Source of the DNA: Burkholderiaceae bacterium
Lineage (GTDB): Bacteria > Pseudomonadota > Gammaproteobacteria > Burkholderiales > Burkholderiaceae_B
Direction of reading: 5' to 3'
NCBI GenBank assembly: GCA_017857895.1
Contig: JAFMCG010000010.1
Coordinates: 1 to 33,168 of the forward strand
Length of the DNA: 33,168 nucleotides
Part shown: positions 16,635-24,939 of the stretch, piece by piece
Numbering within the stretch: the stretch's first letter is position 1
How the letters are laid out: every line of letters starts with the position of its first letter
Translations under genes and position numbers: made by a program
The notes under the pieces: generated by a model
Seen by the model: the letters and a program-made list of their open reading frames with translations, nothing else
The model's database searches: none
Told to the model about the DNA's origin: nothing

Positions 16635-17801
16635 ATGTGGCAAAGTCTCTCTAGCAGCAACCCGTCAAGTCATTCGCCTAGAGGCGCCCTTTCAGGTATC
16701 CGAGTGGTTGACTTAAGCCGTGTACTGGGTGGGCCGTTTTGCACCCAGATTTTGGGGGATCATGGCGCTGAAGTTTTAAAGCTCGAACCGCCTACCGGTG
16801 ACGAAACTCGCCACTGGGGCCCACCTTTTGAATCAGGTTTGGCCTCCTATTTTGTGGGGGTGAATCGCAACAAGACTGGCCTAACACTGGATCTGTCACA
16901 TGCCGAAGGCCGACAATTCCTTAGGTCTTTGCTGGTTGATGCCGATGTGCTCATCGAGAACTTTAAAACCGGTACCCTCGAAAAATGGGGACTCGGTTAC
17001 GAGACTTTAAAAGAAGCGTTTCCGCGTCTGATTCACTGTCGCGTCAGTGGCTTTGGGGCCGATGGCCCGCTTGGCGGCATGCCAGGCTACGATGCGTGCG
17101 CCCAAGCCATGTGTGGCCTGATGAGTGTCAACGGCGAAAAAGAGGCACCACCAACCCGCGTGGGGCTGCCCGTTGTCGATATGGTGACCGGTTTAAATGC
17201 CACCATTGCTATTCTGATGGCCCTGCAAGAACGTCATCAAAGTCACTTGGGCCAATTTTTAGACATCACCCTTTTTGATTGCGCCATATCACTTTTGCAT
17301 CCGCACGCAGCGAATTATTTTGGCAGCGGCAACATACCCCAGCGGTCAGGTAATGCACATCCCAACATCGCCCCTTACGAAACGGTCAGCACCGCTAAGG
17401 GTGAACTGTTTTTGGCAATTGGTAATGATCGGCAATTCAAACAACTGGCGATTGAGCTTGGTGAACCGTCCCTATCGCAAGACCCGCGTTTTCTCACCAA
17501 CGCCGATCGATTGGCTAACCGCCCAGCGCTGCACGCTTGTTTGAAGCGGCTGTTAAACCAATCCGAAGCCAATACCTTGGCCATCAAACTGCTTAAAGCG
17601 GGTGTGCCGGCTGCGCCTGTGCTCAATGTCGAGGAGATTTTGCATCACCCTCACACTGAACACCGTGGCATGGTTTTAGACAAAGACGGTTATCGCGGCA
17701 TCGCCTCACCGGTCAAACTATCTCGAACCCCAGCGCAGTTGCGCCAACTGCCACCCGGTTTTAAGGCGTTGCCTCAGACCCCACCGACTGAGCACTCTTA
17801 A
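16635..17801 (+). CDS. Class III CoA-transferase, succinyl-CoA:glutarate CoA-transferase-like
   Basis: CaiB/BaiF family enzyme of 388 residues that moves CoA between two carboxylic acids through an aspartyl-CoA thioester. The opening GIRVVDLSRVLGGPFCTQIL, the WGPPFESG and VNRNKTGLTLDL blocks, DVLIENFKTGTLEKWGLGY and the catalytic Asp153 (MPGYDACAQA) are all present. The stretch HAANYFGSGNIPQRSGNAH and PYETVSTAKGELFLAIGN resembles mammalian SUGCT, which activates glutarate with succinyl-CoA. The ATG at 16635 begins one base after the AidB-like stop. Glutaryl-CoA dehydrogenase is encoded 2.7 kb downstream beyond a LysR gene, which supports glutarate as substrate. The 3' end overlaps the convergent LysR gene by 41 bases. 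Family certain; glutarate specificity inferred. Confidence 0.88.
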   Translation: MWQSLSSSNPSSHSPRGALSGIRVVDLSRVLGGPFCTQILGDHGAEVLKLEPPTGDETRHWGPPFESGLASYFVGVNRNKTGLTLDLSHAEGRQFLRSLLVDADVLIENFKTGTLEKWGLGYETLKEAFPRLIHCRVSGFGADGPLGGMPGYDACAQAMCGLMSVNGEKEAPPTRVGLPVVDMVTGLNATIAILMALQERHQSHLGQFLDITLFDCAISLLHPHAANYFGSGNIPQRSGNAHPNIAPYETVSTAKGELFLAIGNDRQFKQLAIELGEPSLSQDPRFLTNADRLANRPALHACLKRLLNQSEANTLAIKLLKAGVPAAPVLNVEEILHHPHTEHRGMVLDKDGYRGIASPVKLSRTPAQLRQLPPGFKALPQTPPTEHS

Positions 17802-18672
17802 TGAGCCACTGCTCGAACGACTGAAGTGCCGCTGTCACTTCAGTGCGTTCGGGGTAACCAAAGAAGTAGCCTTGAGAAACCGGCAGTGGTTGGTTCACAG
17901 GCCTTACCAACTGACCGGCATCGAGCGCCTGTTGCACCAAAAATCGGGGTACCAAGCCAACACCGAGTCCTGCCTGAGCCGCTGCGATGACCATCGAAAA
18001 CACCTCATAGCGGGGTCCACCGGCGACTTGTGGTGGATACGGCAAGCCGGCCTGTGCATACCAATCACGCCAAGCATCCGGGCGTGAAACCAAATGGAAA
18101 TGCGCAAGCTGGTTTAATACGCTCCCGTCGCTTGAGCCCTTAATCAAGTGCTTAGGCGCACAAACGGGTACCAATTCCTGCTCTGGAAAAAGCATCGTAC
18201 CGTGGGTCCCAGGCCAAATCGCATGGCTATGGTAGATGGCGCCATCAAACGGTTGGTCGTTGAATTGGAATGGCAAGGTCCTGAGCGATAAGCTGACCGA
18301 AATATCAGGGCATTGTTTTTGAAACTCGGGCAGTCGCGGAATGAGCCAATGGGCTGCCAATGTCGGTAGCACAGCGATATGAAGGCGTCGACCAATACTG
18401 GCACGACTCATGAGGCTGAAGGTGTCTTTTTCGATATGATCCAGATGTTGACGAATACGAGCCGCATATTCAGCGCCAGCATCGGTCAACGCGACGCGCC
18501 GACGAACCCGGGTGAACAACTGAACGCCAAGCCGGGCTTCTAAGGCACTGACTTGCCGATGCACTGCGCTATGGGTTAATGACAGTTCTTCAGCCGCCCG
18601 GGAAAAACCACCTAACCGGGCGGTGGCCTCAAAGGCCTGTAATGCGCTCAAATTGGGAATGCCTTTTCTCAT
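17761..18672 (-). CDS. LysR-family transcriptional regulator, GcvA-like
   Basis: A 303-residue DNA-binding regulator. The N-terminal winged helix-turn-helix is ALQAFEATARLGGFSRAAEE through LSLTHSAVHRQVSALEARLG (about 8-47), followed by LFTRVRRRVALTDAGAEYA; the effector domain starts near residue 95 (RLHIAVLPTLAAHWLIPRLP, GcvA-like). The frame extends to a TTG at 18708, but the ATG at 18672 gives the usual short lead before the helix-turn-helix. The gene diverges from the ThDP enzyme and glutaryl-CoA dehydrogenase genes and converges on the CoA-transferase gene. Control of these neighbours by a glutarate-related ligand would parallel GcdR of Pseudomonas, but that is inference. A palindrome in its leader and a T-N11-A box in the spacer are described separately. 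Confidence 0.9.
   Translation of the reverse strand: MRKGIPNLSALQAFEATARLGGFSRAAEELSLTHSAVHRQVSALEARLGVQLFTRVRRRVALTDAGAEYAARIRQHLDHIEKDTFSLMSRASIGRRLHIAVLPTLAAHWLIPRLPEFQKQCPDISVSLSLRTLPFQFNDQPFDGAIYHSHAIWPGTHGTMLFPEQELVPVCAPKHLIKGSSDGSVLNQLAHFHLVSRPDAWRDWYAQAGLPYPPQVAGGPRYEVFSMVIAAAQAGLGVGLVPRFLVQQALDAGQLVRPVNQPLPVSQGYFFGYPERTEVTAALQSFEQWLIKSAQSVGSEATP
17814..17851. terminator. Strong hairpin just past the CoA-transferase stop
   Basis: CGAACGACTGAAGTG (17814-17828) pairs with CACTTCAGTGCGTTCG (17836-17851) to give 15 base pairs with one bulged G and a 7-base loop. It begins 13 bases after the CoA-transferase stop codon and lies inside the coding sequence of the convergent LysR gene. No run of T follows on either strand, so it is not a classical intrinsic terminator. 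It may end or stabilise the plus-strand mRNA. Confidence 0.5.
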
Positions 18673-18691
18673 GTTGCTGGTATCCGTTATC

Positions 18692-18704
18692 GTGTCACTG
18701 ACAC
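18692..18704. promoter_or_regulatory. 13-base palindrome in the LysR leader
   Basis: GTGTCA-C-TGACAC is a perfect palindrome 20-32 bases upstream of the LysR ATG. Its position in the leader or near the transcription start would suit autoregulation. It differs in sequence from the T-N11-A box 24 bases further upstream, so the binding protein is uncertain. Confidence 0.4.
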
Positions 18705-18727
18705 ACAAGAATGTGCGATTTTATCAA

Positions 18728-18740
18728 TTGCAATGTGCAA
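18728..18740. promoter_or_regulatory. LysR box (T-N11-A) in the divergent spacer
   Basis: TTGCA-ATG-TGCAA is a perfect dyad of exactly the T-N11-A form that LysR-type regulators recognise. It lies between the LysR gene and the ThDP enzyme gene, 53-65 bases before the latter's ATG. TATAAA at 18771-18776 is a likely -10 for the ThDP enzyme operon without a good -35, as expected for an activated promoter. TAAAAT on the minus strand (18723-18718) could be the -10 of the LysR gene, so binding here would also affect LysR's own transcription. Confidence 0.65.
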
Positions 18741-18792
18741 ACGATGAACATATCCTTACAACAATGCGTTTATAAACATAAGAGACAACAAA

Positions 18793-20487
18793 ATGGCAGA
18801 CCGAGACAATCAACTGAACCCACGAACGGGTGGACAGCTCATCGTTGAGCAACTGGTCGCGCAAGACGTGCGGCATGTGTTTTGTGTACCGGGCGAGAGT
18901 TTTTTGGCTGTTTTAGATGCCTTGGTTGATGTAAACATCGACGTGACAGTTTGTCGGCAAGAAGGAGGCGCGGCCATGATGGCCGACGCCCACGGCAAAT
19001 TAACAGGTCGTCCTGGTATTTGCATGGTCACTCGCGGACCAGGCGCCTCGAACGCGTTAGCTGGCATTCACATCGCCAAACAAGACTCCACCCCCCTGAT
19101 TATGTTCGTGGGCCAGATCGATCGCAGCATGCGTGAGCGTGAAGCGTTTCAAGAAATGGACTATCGCGCTGTTTTTGGTCAAGCCGCCAAATGGGCCACC
19201 GAGATCGACGATGCTGCTCGTATCCCTGAAATCGTCTCGCGTGCCTTTCATGTCGCCATGTCAGGACGTCCTGGGCCTGTGGTCATCGCATTGCCTGAAG
19301 ACATGCTGGTTGAGCCCGCCTCGGTTGCGGCAGCCCCACGAGTGCTTGCCATCGAAAGCTCACCATCAGTGGCGCAAATGCAAGACTTGGCTCAACGCTT
19401 GGCACACGCCAAGTCACCAGTGGCGATTGTCGGTGGTCCACGCTGGAGCTCGGAAGCCGTCTCACAATTTGCTGATTTTGCACAACGTCATCGCCTGCCA
19501 GTCACATGCTCCTTCAGACGCCAAATGCTGTTCCCCCATGATCACCCCTGCTACATCGGTGACTTGGGTCTAGGCTTAAATCCGGCGTTGCTGGCACGCT
19601 TACAACAAGCCGACTTGATATTGTTGGTTGGTGGTCGTTTGTCAGAAATCCCAAGCCAGGCTTACACCCTGCTAAACATTCCGGTACCGACTCAAGACCT
19701 GATACACGTGCACCCCGATGTCAATGAATTGGGTCGGGTATATGCGCCCACGGTGGCGATTAACGCCTCCCCAGCGGCCTTTGCTGCCGAATTGGCGCGT
19801 ATGCCTGCGCCCGTGCAATCGCCTTGGGCCGAGGATACCGAACACCTGCACGACAGCTACTTGGCCTGGAGTGATCCTAAGGATGTCACCACGCCAGGTG
19901 ACTTGCAGATGAGTGGTGTCATGGCGCATTTGAGAGAAGTGTTGCCGTCAAACGCCATCATCACCAATGGCGCCGGTAACTATGCCACTTGGGTGCATCG
20001 TTTCCACCGCTTTAATCAGTACGGCACACAACTAGCTCCCACATCGGGCTCGATGGGTTATGGCTTACCCGCCGCGGTTGGTGCCAAGCGCGTGTCGCCC
20101 GATACGCCAGTGATCTGTTTTGCGGGCGATGGTTGCTTCATGATGCACGGTCAAGAGTTCGCCACGGCCGTTCAATACGACCTGCCAATCGTGGTTCTGA
20201 TTGTTGACAATGGCATGTATGGCACGATCCGTATGCACCAAGAGAAGTTCTATCCTGGCCGTATTTCCGCCACCTACCTCAAAAACCCTGATTTTGCGGC
20301 CTACGCACAAGCCTTCGGTGGCCATGGTGAACGGGTTGAAAAGACAGCTGATTTTGCAGCCGCTTTCGATCGCGCTGTCAAAAGCAACAAGCCAGCTATT
20401 ATTCACCTGATCACAGACCCTGAAGCAATCACACCAACCACCACGATTGCAAAACTGCGAGCGGCCGCTCAATCGAACCAACCTTAA
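18793..20487 (+). CDS. ThDP-dependent enzyme, acetolactate synthase-like (function open)
   Basis: A 564-residue thiamine diphosphate enzyme of the acetolactate synthase / 2-oxoacid decarboxylase superfamily. The three domains are in order: PYR domain (about 10-180) with the catalytic Glu57 (VCRQEGGAAMMADA) and MVTRGPGASNALAGIH, central domain (about 195-335), and PP domain (from about 370) with the ThDP motif GDG at 445-447 and Asn473 (GDGCFMM...VDNGMYGTIRMHQE). This is not the biosynthetic IlvB: no small-subunit gene follows. The ATG has only a weak AAGAGA upstream. It is the first gene after the LysR box and precedes gcdH by 44 bases. A 2-oxoacid decarboxylase feeding glutarate catabolism, for example acting on 2-oxoadipate, is one idea. 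Glyoxylate carboligase- or lyase-type chemistry is another. Confidence 0.82.
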   Translation: MADRDNQLNPRTGGQLIVEQLVAQDVRHVFCVPGESFLAVLDALVDVNIDVTVCRQEGGAAMMADAHGKLTGRPGICMVTRGPGASNALAGIHIAKQDSTPLIMFVGQIDRSMREREAFQEMDYRAVFGQAAKWATEIDDAARIPEIVSRAFHVAMSGRPGPVVIALPEDMLVEPASVAAAPRVLAIESSPSVAQMQDLAQRLAHAKSPVAIVGGPRWSSEAVSQFADFAQRHRLPVTCSFRRQMLFPHDHPCYIGDLGLGLNPALLARLQQADLILLVGGRLSEIPSQAYTLLNIPVPTQDLIHVHPDVNELGRVYAPTVAINASPAAFAAELARMPAPVQSPWAEDTEHLHDSYLAWSDPKDVTTPGDLQMSGVMAHLREVLPSNAIITNGAGNYATWVHRFHRFNQYGTQLAPTSGSMGYGLPAAVGAKRVSPDTPVICFAGDGCFMMHGQEFATAVQYDLPIVVLIVDNGMYGTIRMHQEKFYPGRISATYLKNPDFAAYAQAFGGHGERVEKTADFAAAFDRAVKSNKPAIIHLITDPEAITPTTTIAKLRAAAQSNQP

Positions 20488-20531
20488 TTCAATTTTTTTA
20501 AAACACCTCACAACCGTAATGGAGTCATGCA

Positions 20532-21722
20532 ATGTCAGCAGCAACGTTTAACTGGGAAGACCCACTCTTGCTCGATAGTCAACTCACTGACGATGAGCGG
20601 ATGGTGCGTGAGGCCGCTTACACCTATTGCCAGGAGAAGCTGGCACCCCGTGTACTACAAGCCTTCCGTCACGAAAAAATGGATGTGTCTATTTTCCCTG
20701 AGATGGGTGCATTGGGCCTCTTGGGTGCAACCATCCCAGCCGAATACGGTGGCGCAGACTTGAACTACGTTTGTTATGGCTTGATCGCACGTGAAGTCGA
20801 GCGCGTTGACTCAGGCTATCGCTCAATGATGAGTGTGCAATCATCGCTCGTGATGCTCCCGATCAACGAGTTTGGTAGCGAAGAACAAAAGCGCAAGTAC
20901 TTACCCAAGCTCGCGAGCGGCGAGTGGATTGGCTGCTTCGGTTTGACAGAGCCTAACCATGGTTCGGACCCTGCCAATATGGAAACACGGGCTGTTAAAA
21001 CAGCCGATGGCTACCGATTAACCGGCAACAAAATCTGGATTACCAACTCACCGGTGGCTGATGTCTTCGTGATTTGGGGCAAGTGCGTGGGTGGCGACCA
21101 CGACGGTCGTATTCGCGGCTTCATCCTTGAGAAAGGCATGAAAGGCTTGTCAGCCCCCGAAATCCACGGCAAGGTTGGTCTGCGTGCTTCGGTGACTGGT
21201 GAAATCGTCATGGAAGACGTTGAAATCAGTGATGATCAAATGCTGCCGCATGTGACTGGTTTGAAAGGTCCTTTCACTTGCTTGAATTCTGCACGATACG
21301 GTATCGCCTGGGGTGCACTAGGCGCTGCAGAGTTCTGCTGGCACACCGCACGCCAGTACACACTCGACCGTCACCAGTTTGGCCGCCCATTGGCAGCCAA
21401 CCAGCTGATCCAGAAAAAATTGGCAGATATGCAAACCGAAATCACGCTAGGCCTGCAGGGTTGCTTGCGTTTGGGTCGAATGAAAGACGAAGGCACGGCT
21501 GCTGTCGAAATCACATCGATCATGAAGCGTAACTCTTGTGGTAAATCGCTTGACGTGGCCCGCTTAGCCCGTGACATGCTCGGTGGTAACGGCATCTCCG
21601 ACGAGTATGGCGTAGCCCGTCACTTGGTGAACTTGGAAGTGGTCAACACCTATGAAGGTACTCACGACGTGCACGCACTGATTCTGGGCCGTGCCCAGAC
21701 CGGTATCCAGGCCTTTTTCTAA
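20532..21722 (+). CDS. gcdH: Glutaryl-CoA dehydrogenase
   Basis: FAD enzyme that oxidises and decarboxylates glutaryl-CoA to crotonyl-CoA in lysine, tryptophan and glutarate breakdown. The 396-residue protein matches the family end to end. Arg97 ([15 protein letters not shown]) corresponds to the arginine that binds the glutaryl carboxylate in human GCDH, and Glu375 ([16 protein letters not shown]) is the catalytic base. [46 protein letters not shown] and [15 protein letters not shown] are further family blocks. GGAG lies seven bases before the ATG. It forms an operon with the ThDP enzyme and probably responds to the divergent LysR regulator. Its stop faces the threonylcarbamoyl-AMP synthase gene, 31 bases away. 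Confidence 0.96.
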   Translation: MSAATFNWEDPLLLDSQLTDDERMVREAAYTYCQEKLAPRVLQAFRHEKMDVSIFPEMGALGLLGATIPAEYGGADLNYVCYGLIAREVERVDSGYRSMMSVQSSLVMLPINEFGSEEQKRKYLPKLASGEWIGCFGLTEPNHGSDPANMETRAVKTADGYRLTGNKIWITNSPVADVFVIWGKCVGGDHDGRIRGFILEKGMKGLSAPEIHGKVGLRASVTGEIVMEDVEISDDQMLPHVTGLKGPFTCLNSARYGIAWGALGAAEFCWHTARQYTLDRHQFGRPLAANQLIQKKLADMQTEITLGLQGCLRLGRMKDEGTAAVEITSIMKRNSCGKSLDVARLARDMLGGNGISDEYGVARHLVNLEVVNTYEGTHDVHALILGRAQTGIQAFF

Positions 21723-21735
21723 AACGCACGATCAA

Positions 21736-21764
21736 CCGATCGCTAATCTCTGATTAGTGGTCAG
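21736..21764. terminator. Hairpin at the gcdH / Sua5 tail-to-tail junction
   Basis: CCGATCGCTAATC and GATTAGTGGTCAG form a 13-base-pair stem around a TCT loop, with one mismatch and two G-U pairs in the plus-strand RNA. The inner part, CTAATC-TCT-GATTAG, is perfect. It covers the stop codon of the minus-strand gene and begins 13 bases after the gcdH stop. No T-run follows. It probably marks the shared 3' end. Confidence 0.45.
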
Positions 21765-22818
21765 GGCGGCTATCGGCAAAAGCCGCTGCCGCCCTGCTTA
21801 ATCGGTCAGCTACCCCTGCCCATTCGGGCTCCGGTGGCACTTTGGCCCATCGCAACTCAACGAACCCACCCTGATCCAACGCTCGCAGACGAGCGTATAA
21901 CGCTCGGGCATATCCCGCGGCATCATCAGGCAAGACACTGATTGAGATTCGCTGGTTTGTGGCGAGCTCTTGAACAGCCCCGAGCTCACATTGCCGTAAA
22001 ACCACCGCCACGGTACCGGTGTTTTGATCTAACCACGCCAGCGCGTCTTGCACCAACTGTTTAAGCGAGTAAAGCCGTATCGGTGTGTGCGGTGAGTAAT
22101 GCGCTTTGAGCGAGCCAGAGACTCTCGGGGCTTGGTCATCAGTGCCTTTCAAAGGCTCACCAAGAACTAGCACTAGGGCTGAAGCACTGATGCCACCCGG
22201 ACGTAAAAGGGCCACACCGTGACCCAGACTAAAGCGGGAAAGATCAACAATGGTTGACTCAATACCGACTTCGCTGTCACCACCCTCGATGACGGGTAAG
22301 CCTGCTCGGACCAAATCGGCGAACTCGTCACGAACATGCTGCGCACGGGTCGGTGATACGTGCCCAAAGCGATTGGCTGAGGGTGCAGCAATCCCCGCGA
22401 GCTCGGAGCCGCGGGCTTGCGCAAAAGCCGTCAACAGTGCTTGAGCCACTGGGTGCGAGGGGCAGCGCACACCAATCGTGTCTTGTCCACCACTGACAGC
22501 CTCAGGCACGGCTTCGTTTCTTTTTAGAATCAGTGTCAATGGTCCTGGCCAAAACCGATCGACTAGGCGCTGAGCCACGGCTTTTGTTTGGTCATCGACA
22601 CTAACCCATGACCAAAGGTCAGCCGCTTGTGCCACATGCACGATCACCGGGTGATTGCTCGGTCTGCCCTTGGCTAAGTAAATGGCATGTACGGCTTCGG
22701 GATTACTGGCGTCAGCACCCAAACCGTAGACAGTTTCTGTGGGGAAAGCGACCAGCCCCCCCCGAAGCAGGACATCAACGGCCTGCGCAAGCGCTTGCTC
22801 AGGTTGGCCTGCTGTCAC
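21754..22818 (-). CDS. Threonylcarbamoyl-AMP synthase, Sua5 type
   Basis: Makes threonylcarbamoyl-AMP from threonine, bicarbonate and ATP for the t6A37 modification of tRNA. The 354-residue length shows the two-domain Sua5 form rather than the short TsaC. The YrdC domain carries FPTETVYGLGADA (25-37), YLAKGRPSNHPVIVHV (47-62) and SEVGIESTIVDLS. The C-terminal Sua5 domain (from about 230) includes GSLKAHYSPHTPIRLY. The start is a GTG that overlaps the purK stop as GTGA, so it is translationally coupled as the last gene of the fba-pur operon. This position after purK is common in Burkholderiales. TcdA, acting later on the same nucleotide, is encoded at 7730-8530. Confidence 0.93.
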   Translation of the reverse strand: MTAGQPEQALAQAVDVLLRGGLVAFPTETVYGLGADASNPEAVHAIYLAKGRPSNHPVIVHVAQAADLWSWVSVDDQTKAVAQRLVDRFWPGPLTLILKRNEAVPEAVSGGQDTIGVRCPSHPVAQALLTAFAQARGSELAGIAAPSANRFGHVSPTRAQHVRDEFADLVRAGLPVIEGGDSEVGIESTIVDLSRFSLGHGVALLRPGGISASALVLVLGEPLKGTDDQAPRVSGSLKAHYSPHTPIRLYSLKQLVQDALAWLDQNTGTVAVVLRQCELGAVQELATNQRISISVLPDDAAGYARALYARLRALDQGGFVELRWAKVPPEPEWAGVADRLSRAAAAFADSRPDH

Positions 22819-23984
22819 AGCGTTGACAGGGTTGCCAGCGCCGGCAAACGCAACAGGCTCACGATTTCGTTGGCGATCTTAACGGCTTGACCAAAATCAG
22901 ACGCTGTGATGTTGATGTGGCCCATTTTTCTGCCGCGACGCGCTTGTTTTTTGCCATACAGATGCAACGATGTGCCAGGCAATGCCAGCACAGCCTGCCA
23001 GTCTGGTTCAACAACGTTATTGTCCGTTGTTGGTAACCAGACGTCACCCAATAAATTAAGCATCACCGCGGGGGTTAACAATCGGGTGTCGCCCAAAGGC
23101 AAACCAGCCATCACGCGAGCCTGCTGCTCGAATTGACTGGTCGAGCAGGCGTTGAGCGTGAAGTGTCCACTATTGTGCGGTCTTGGGGCCACTTCGTTGA
23201 CCAACAGGACATCGTCTTTGAGCACAAAAAACTCAACACACATGACGCCGTGATAACCCAACCCCTCTGCAATCCGAGTCGCGGCACTGATGGCTTCGGT
23301 TGTCAGTGCACTGTCTTGACCATCGACGTGCGTCACCGCCAAAATACCGTCGTGATGAACGTTACGCGCCACAGGAAAAACCCGACTATTACCATCAACA
23401 TCGCGTGCCAACACCACTGAGAGTTCAGCCTTTAAATCAAGCCGAGCTTCAAGCACACAATTGACTTCACCCATGCTGCTAAACGCCGCAAGCGCCTCTT
23501 CACGCGTAGCCACGCGATGTTGACCCTTGCCGTCATAACCCAAACGGGCCACCTTCAGGATGCCGGGAAAAAGATCTGCTGGGGCGTTTTGGAGGTCGAT
23601 TTCCGAGTGCACGGCCACATAGGGCGCCACGGGCACGCCCTGGGCCTGGATGAAGGCTTTTTCCACGCACCGGTCTTGCACCAACTCGACGGCCCGCGCG
23701 CCTGGCGCCACGTGGGTTCGGCGTGCCAACGTTTCTAGGCTGACAGCTGGAACGTTTTCAAATTCGGTGGTGACTGCCATGCAGTTTCTAGCCAACTCCG
23801 CCAATGATTCTTCATCATCGTAATCAGCCAAAACGTGTGCGTCAGCCAAGGCAGCCGTCGGGCTTTCCTCTCCGGGGTCAAGCACCATCACGCGGTAGCC
23901 CATCGACTGAGCGGCCTGACAGAACATCCTCCCGAGTTGACCGCCACCCAGTACACCCAACCACTGCCCAGGCACCACCATCAT
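22815..23984 (-). CDS. purK: N5-carboxyaminoimidazole ribonucleotide synthase
   Basis: ATP-grasp enzyme that carboxylates AIR to N5-CAIR in purine synthesis. The 389-residue protein opens with the PurK signature [18 protein letters not shown] (8-25) and [16 protein letters not shown], and has [21 protein letters not shown], and [20 protein letters not shown], all standard. The ATG at 23984 overlaps the purE stop as ATGA, and its own stop overlaps the Sua5 GTG, so three genes are translationally chained. A second ATG follows at once (23981). The product is passed to PurE. No abnormality is visible. Confidence 0.97.
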   Translation of the reverse strand: MMVVPGQWLGVLGGGQLGRMFCQAAQSMGYRVMVLDPGEESPTAALADAHVLADYDDEESLAELARNCMAVTTEFENVPAVSLETLARRTHVAPGARAVELVQDRCVEKAFIQAQGVPVAPYVAVHSEIDLQNAPADLFPGILKVARLGYDGKGQHRVATREEALAAFSSMGEVNCVLEARLDLKAELSVVLARDVDGNSRVFPVARNVHHDGILAVTHVDGQDSALTTEAISAATRIAEGLGYHGVMCVEFFVLKDDVLLVNEVAPRPHNSGHFTLNACSTSQFEQQARVMAGLPLGDTRLLTPAVMLNLLGDVWLPTTDNNVVEPDWQAVLALPGTSLHLYGKKQARRGRKMGHINITASDFGQAVKIANEIVSLLRLPALATLSTL

Positions 23985-24577
23985 GTTGGCAACCTCATGG
24001 CACGTGCGGCTCGTGTTTGTGCAGAGCGGTAAGCGATTAGCTTTTGTCTTAACTTGGCGTCAGTGGTGGCCAAGTTCGCCACCGCGTGAAGCGCCGCGTT
24101 TGCCGCACCAGCTTCACCGATCGCAAAAGTAGCCACCGGTATACCCTTGGGCATCTGCACAATTGAGAGCAAAGAGTCTTCCCCACGCAAATACTTGCTG
24201 GGAACAGGGACACCAAAGACCGGTAACTCAGTCAAGGCTGCCACCATGCCTGGCAAGTGAGCAGCCCCACCGGCTCCCGCAATAATGGCACGCAAGCCGC
24301 GCTTGGATGCGTCTGCCGCAAAAACCACCATGTCGTGCGGCATGCGGTGTGCTGAGATCACTTGCGACTCATGGGCAATGCCAAAGTGTTCTAGGATGGC
24401 CACAGCATTTGCCATCACGTCCCAATCACTCGAAGAACCCATGATCACTGCTACCAAAGGCTTGGGTTTGGACACGGATTTGTTTGCGGATTTGTTCGCA
24501 GATTTGGCTTTGGGCTGAACGCGGGATTGGCTTGGCGTTTTGACCAAAGCAGCAGTAACGGTCTTTTTGATAGGCAT
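23981..24577 (-). CDS. purE: N5-CAIR mutase with a lysine-rich N-terminal extension
   Basis: PurE converts N5-CAIR to CAIR. The catalytic domain starts near residue 39 ([16 protein letters not shown]) and contains the catalytic His77 (SAHRMPHDM), [15 protein letters not shown] and [18 protein letters not shown]; this part is a normal PurE of about 160 residues. What is unusual is the first 38 residues, a Lys/Ser/Ala-rich tail with a repeated KSAN unit encoded by 12-base repeats. The ATG at 24577 has no evident Shine-Dalgarno, but no other start codon suits the conserved domain. The stop overlaps the purK start. The tail should be flexible and basic; its role is unknown, and it might be a lineage-specific repeat expansion without function. 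Confidence 0.93.
   Translation of the reverse strand: MPIKKTVTAALVKTPSQSRVQPKAKSANKSANKSVSKPKPLVAVIMGSSSDWDVMANAVAILEHFGIAHESQVISAHRMPHDMVVFAADASKRGLRAIIAGAGGAAHLPGMVAALTELPVFGVPVPSKYLRGEDSLLSIVQMPKGIPVATFAIGEAGAANAALHAVANLATTDAKLRQKLIAYRSAQTRAARAMRLPT
24476..24511. repeat. 12-base tandem repeat in the purE 5' region
   Basis: GGATTTGTTTGC (24476-24487) and GGATTTGTTCGC (24488-24499) are tandem copies with one change, followed by a degenerate third unit beginning AGATTTG. On the coding strand they give the [12 protein letters not shown] series in the PurE extension. The 12-base period keeps the reading frame if copy number changes. Confidence 0.75.
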
Positions 24578-24615
24578 GATGGATGACCAACAATCGAAAG
24601 GTATATGTTAGCGGT

Positions 24616-24939
24616 TCACTGCACTGAGTCAGCGTCTGATTGCATCGCCACATCGTGGGCGGTAAAAAAGTGCCGACCCAACGGCGAAATCGGCTGATGG
24701 GCTTGGCCAAGCTGACCGGTCATTTTGGTGACCTCGCGCAACAAGGTGGTGCCATGGCCCAGTCGTCGATACAACGGATTCACAAAAATGTATTCCACAT
24801 CACCATTCTCGAAGTAGCGACAGTACCCGATGGTCGTGTTCTGGTTGCGAATGAGCACGATACCCGCCGAATGCTCGATGATGGGTTCATCGCTCAAGGC
24901 GCTGGCAAGCTTCACGGTATTTGGCTGCGGTTTGCTCAA
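24616..24939 (-). CDS. Small GNAT-like acetyltransferase gene between purC and purE
   Basis: A frame of up to 107 residues with the acetyl-CoA-binding signature of GNAT proteins: [33 protein letters not shown] holds a beta strand, the [11 protein letters not shown] loop (motif A) and the following helix. The rest is short for a GNAT fold, so it may be a minimal or truncated member. The longest start is a TTG at 24939, overlapping the purC end by 53 bases; a GTG at 24915 and a TTG at 24897 are alternatives, none with a clear ribosome binding site. Translation may depend on coupling from purC. It ends 38 bases before purE, so it sits in the purine operon. Function and substrate are unknown. Confidence 0.6.
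   Translation of the reverse strand: MSKPQPNTVKLASALSDEPIIEHSAGIVLIRNQNTTIGYCRYFENGDVEYIFVNPLYRRLGHGTTLLREVTKMTGQLGQAHQPISPLGRHFFTAHDVAMQSDADSVQ

Noticed and set aside
20459-20470. Perfect palindrome GAGCGGCCGCTC near the end of the ThDP enzyme gene
   Set aside because: It is coding sequence, the stem would be only about four pairs with a stable loop, and the T-run lies about 20 bases further, too far for a terminator.
20065-20544. 159-codon minus-strand frame opposite the ThDP enzyme
   Set aside because: It covers conserved ThDP-binding sequence on the other strand and contains no recognised motif.
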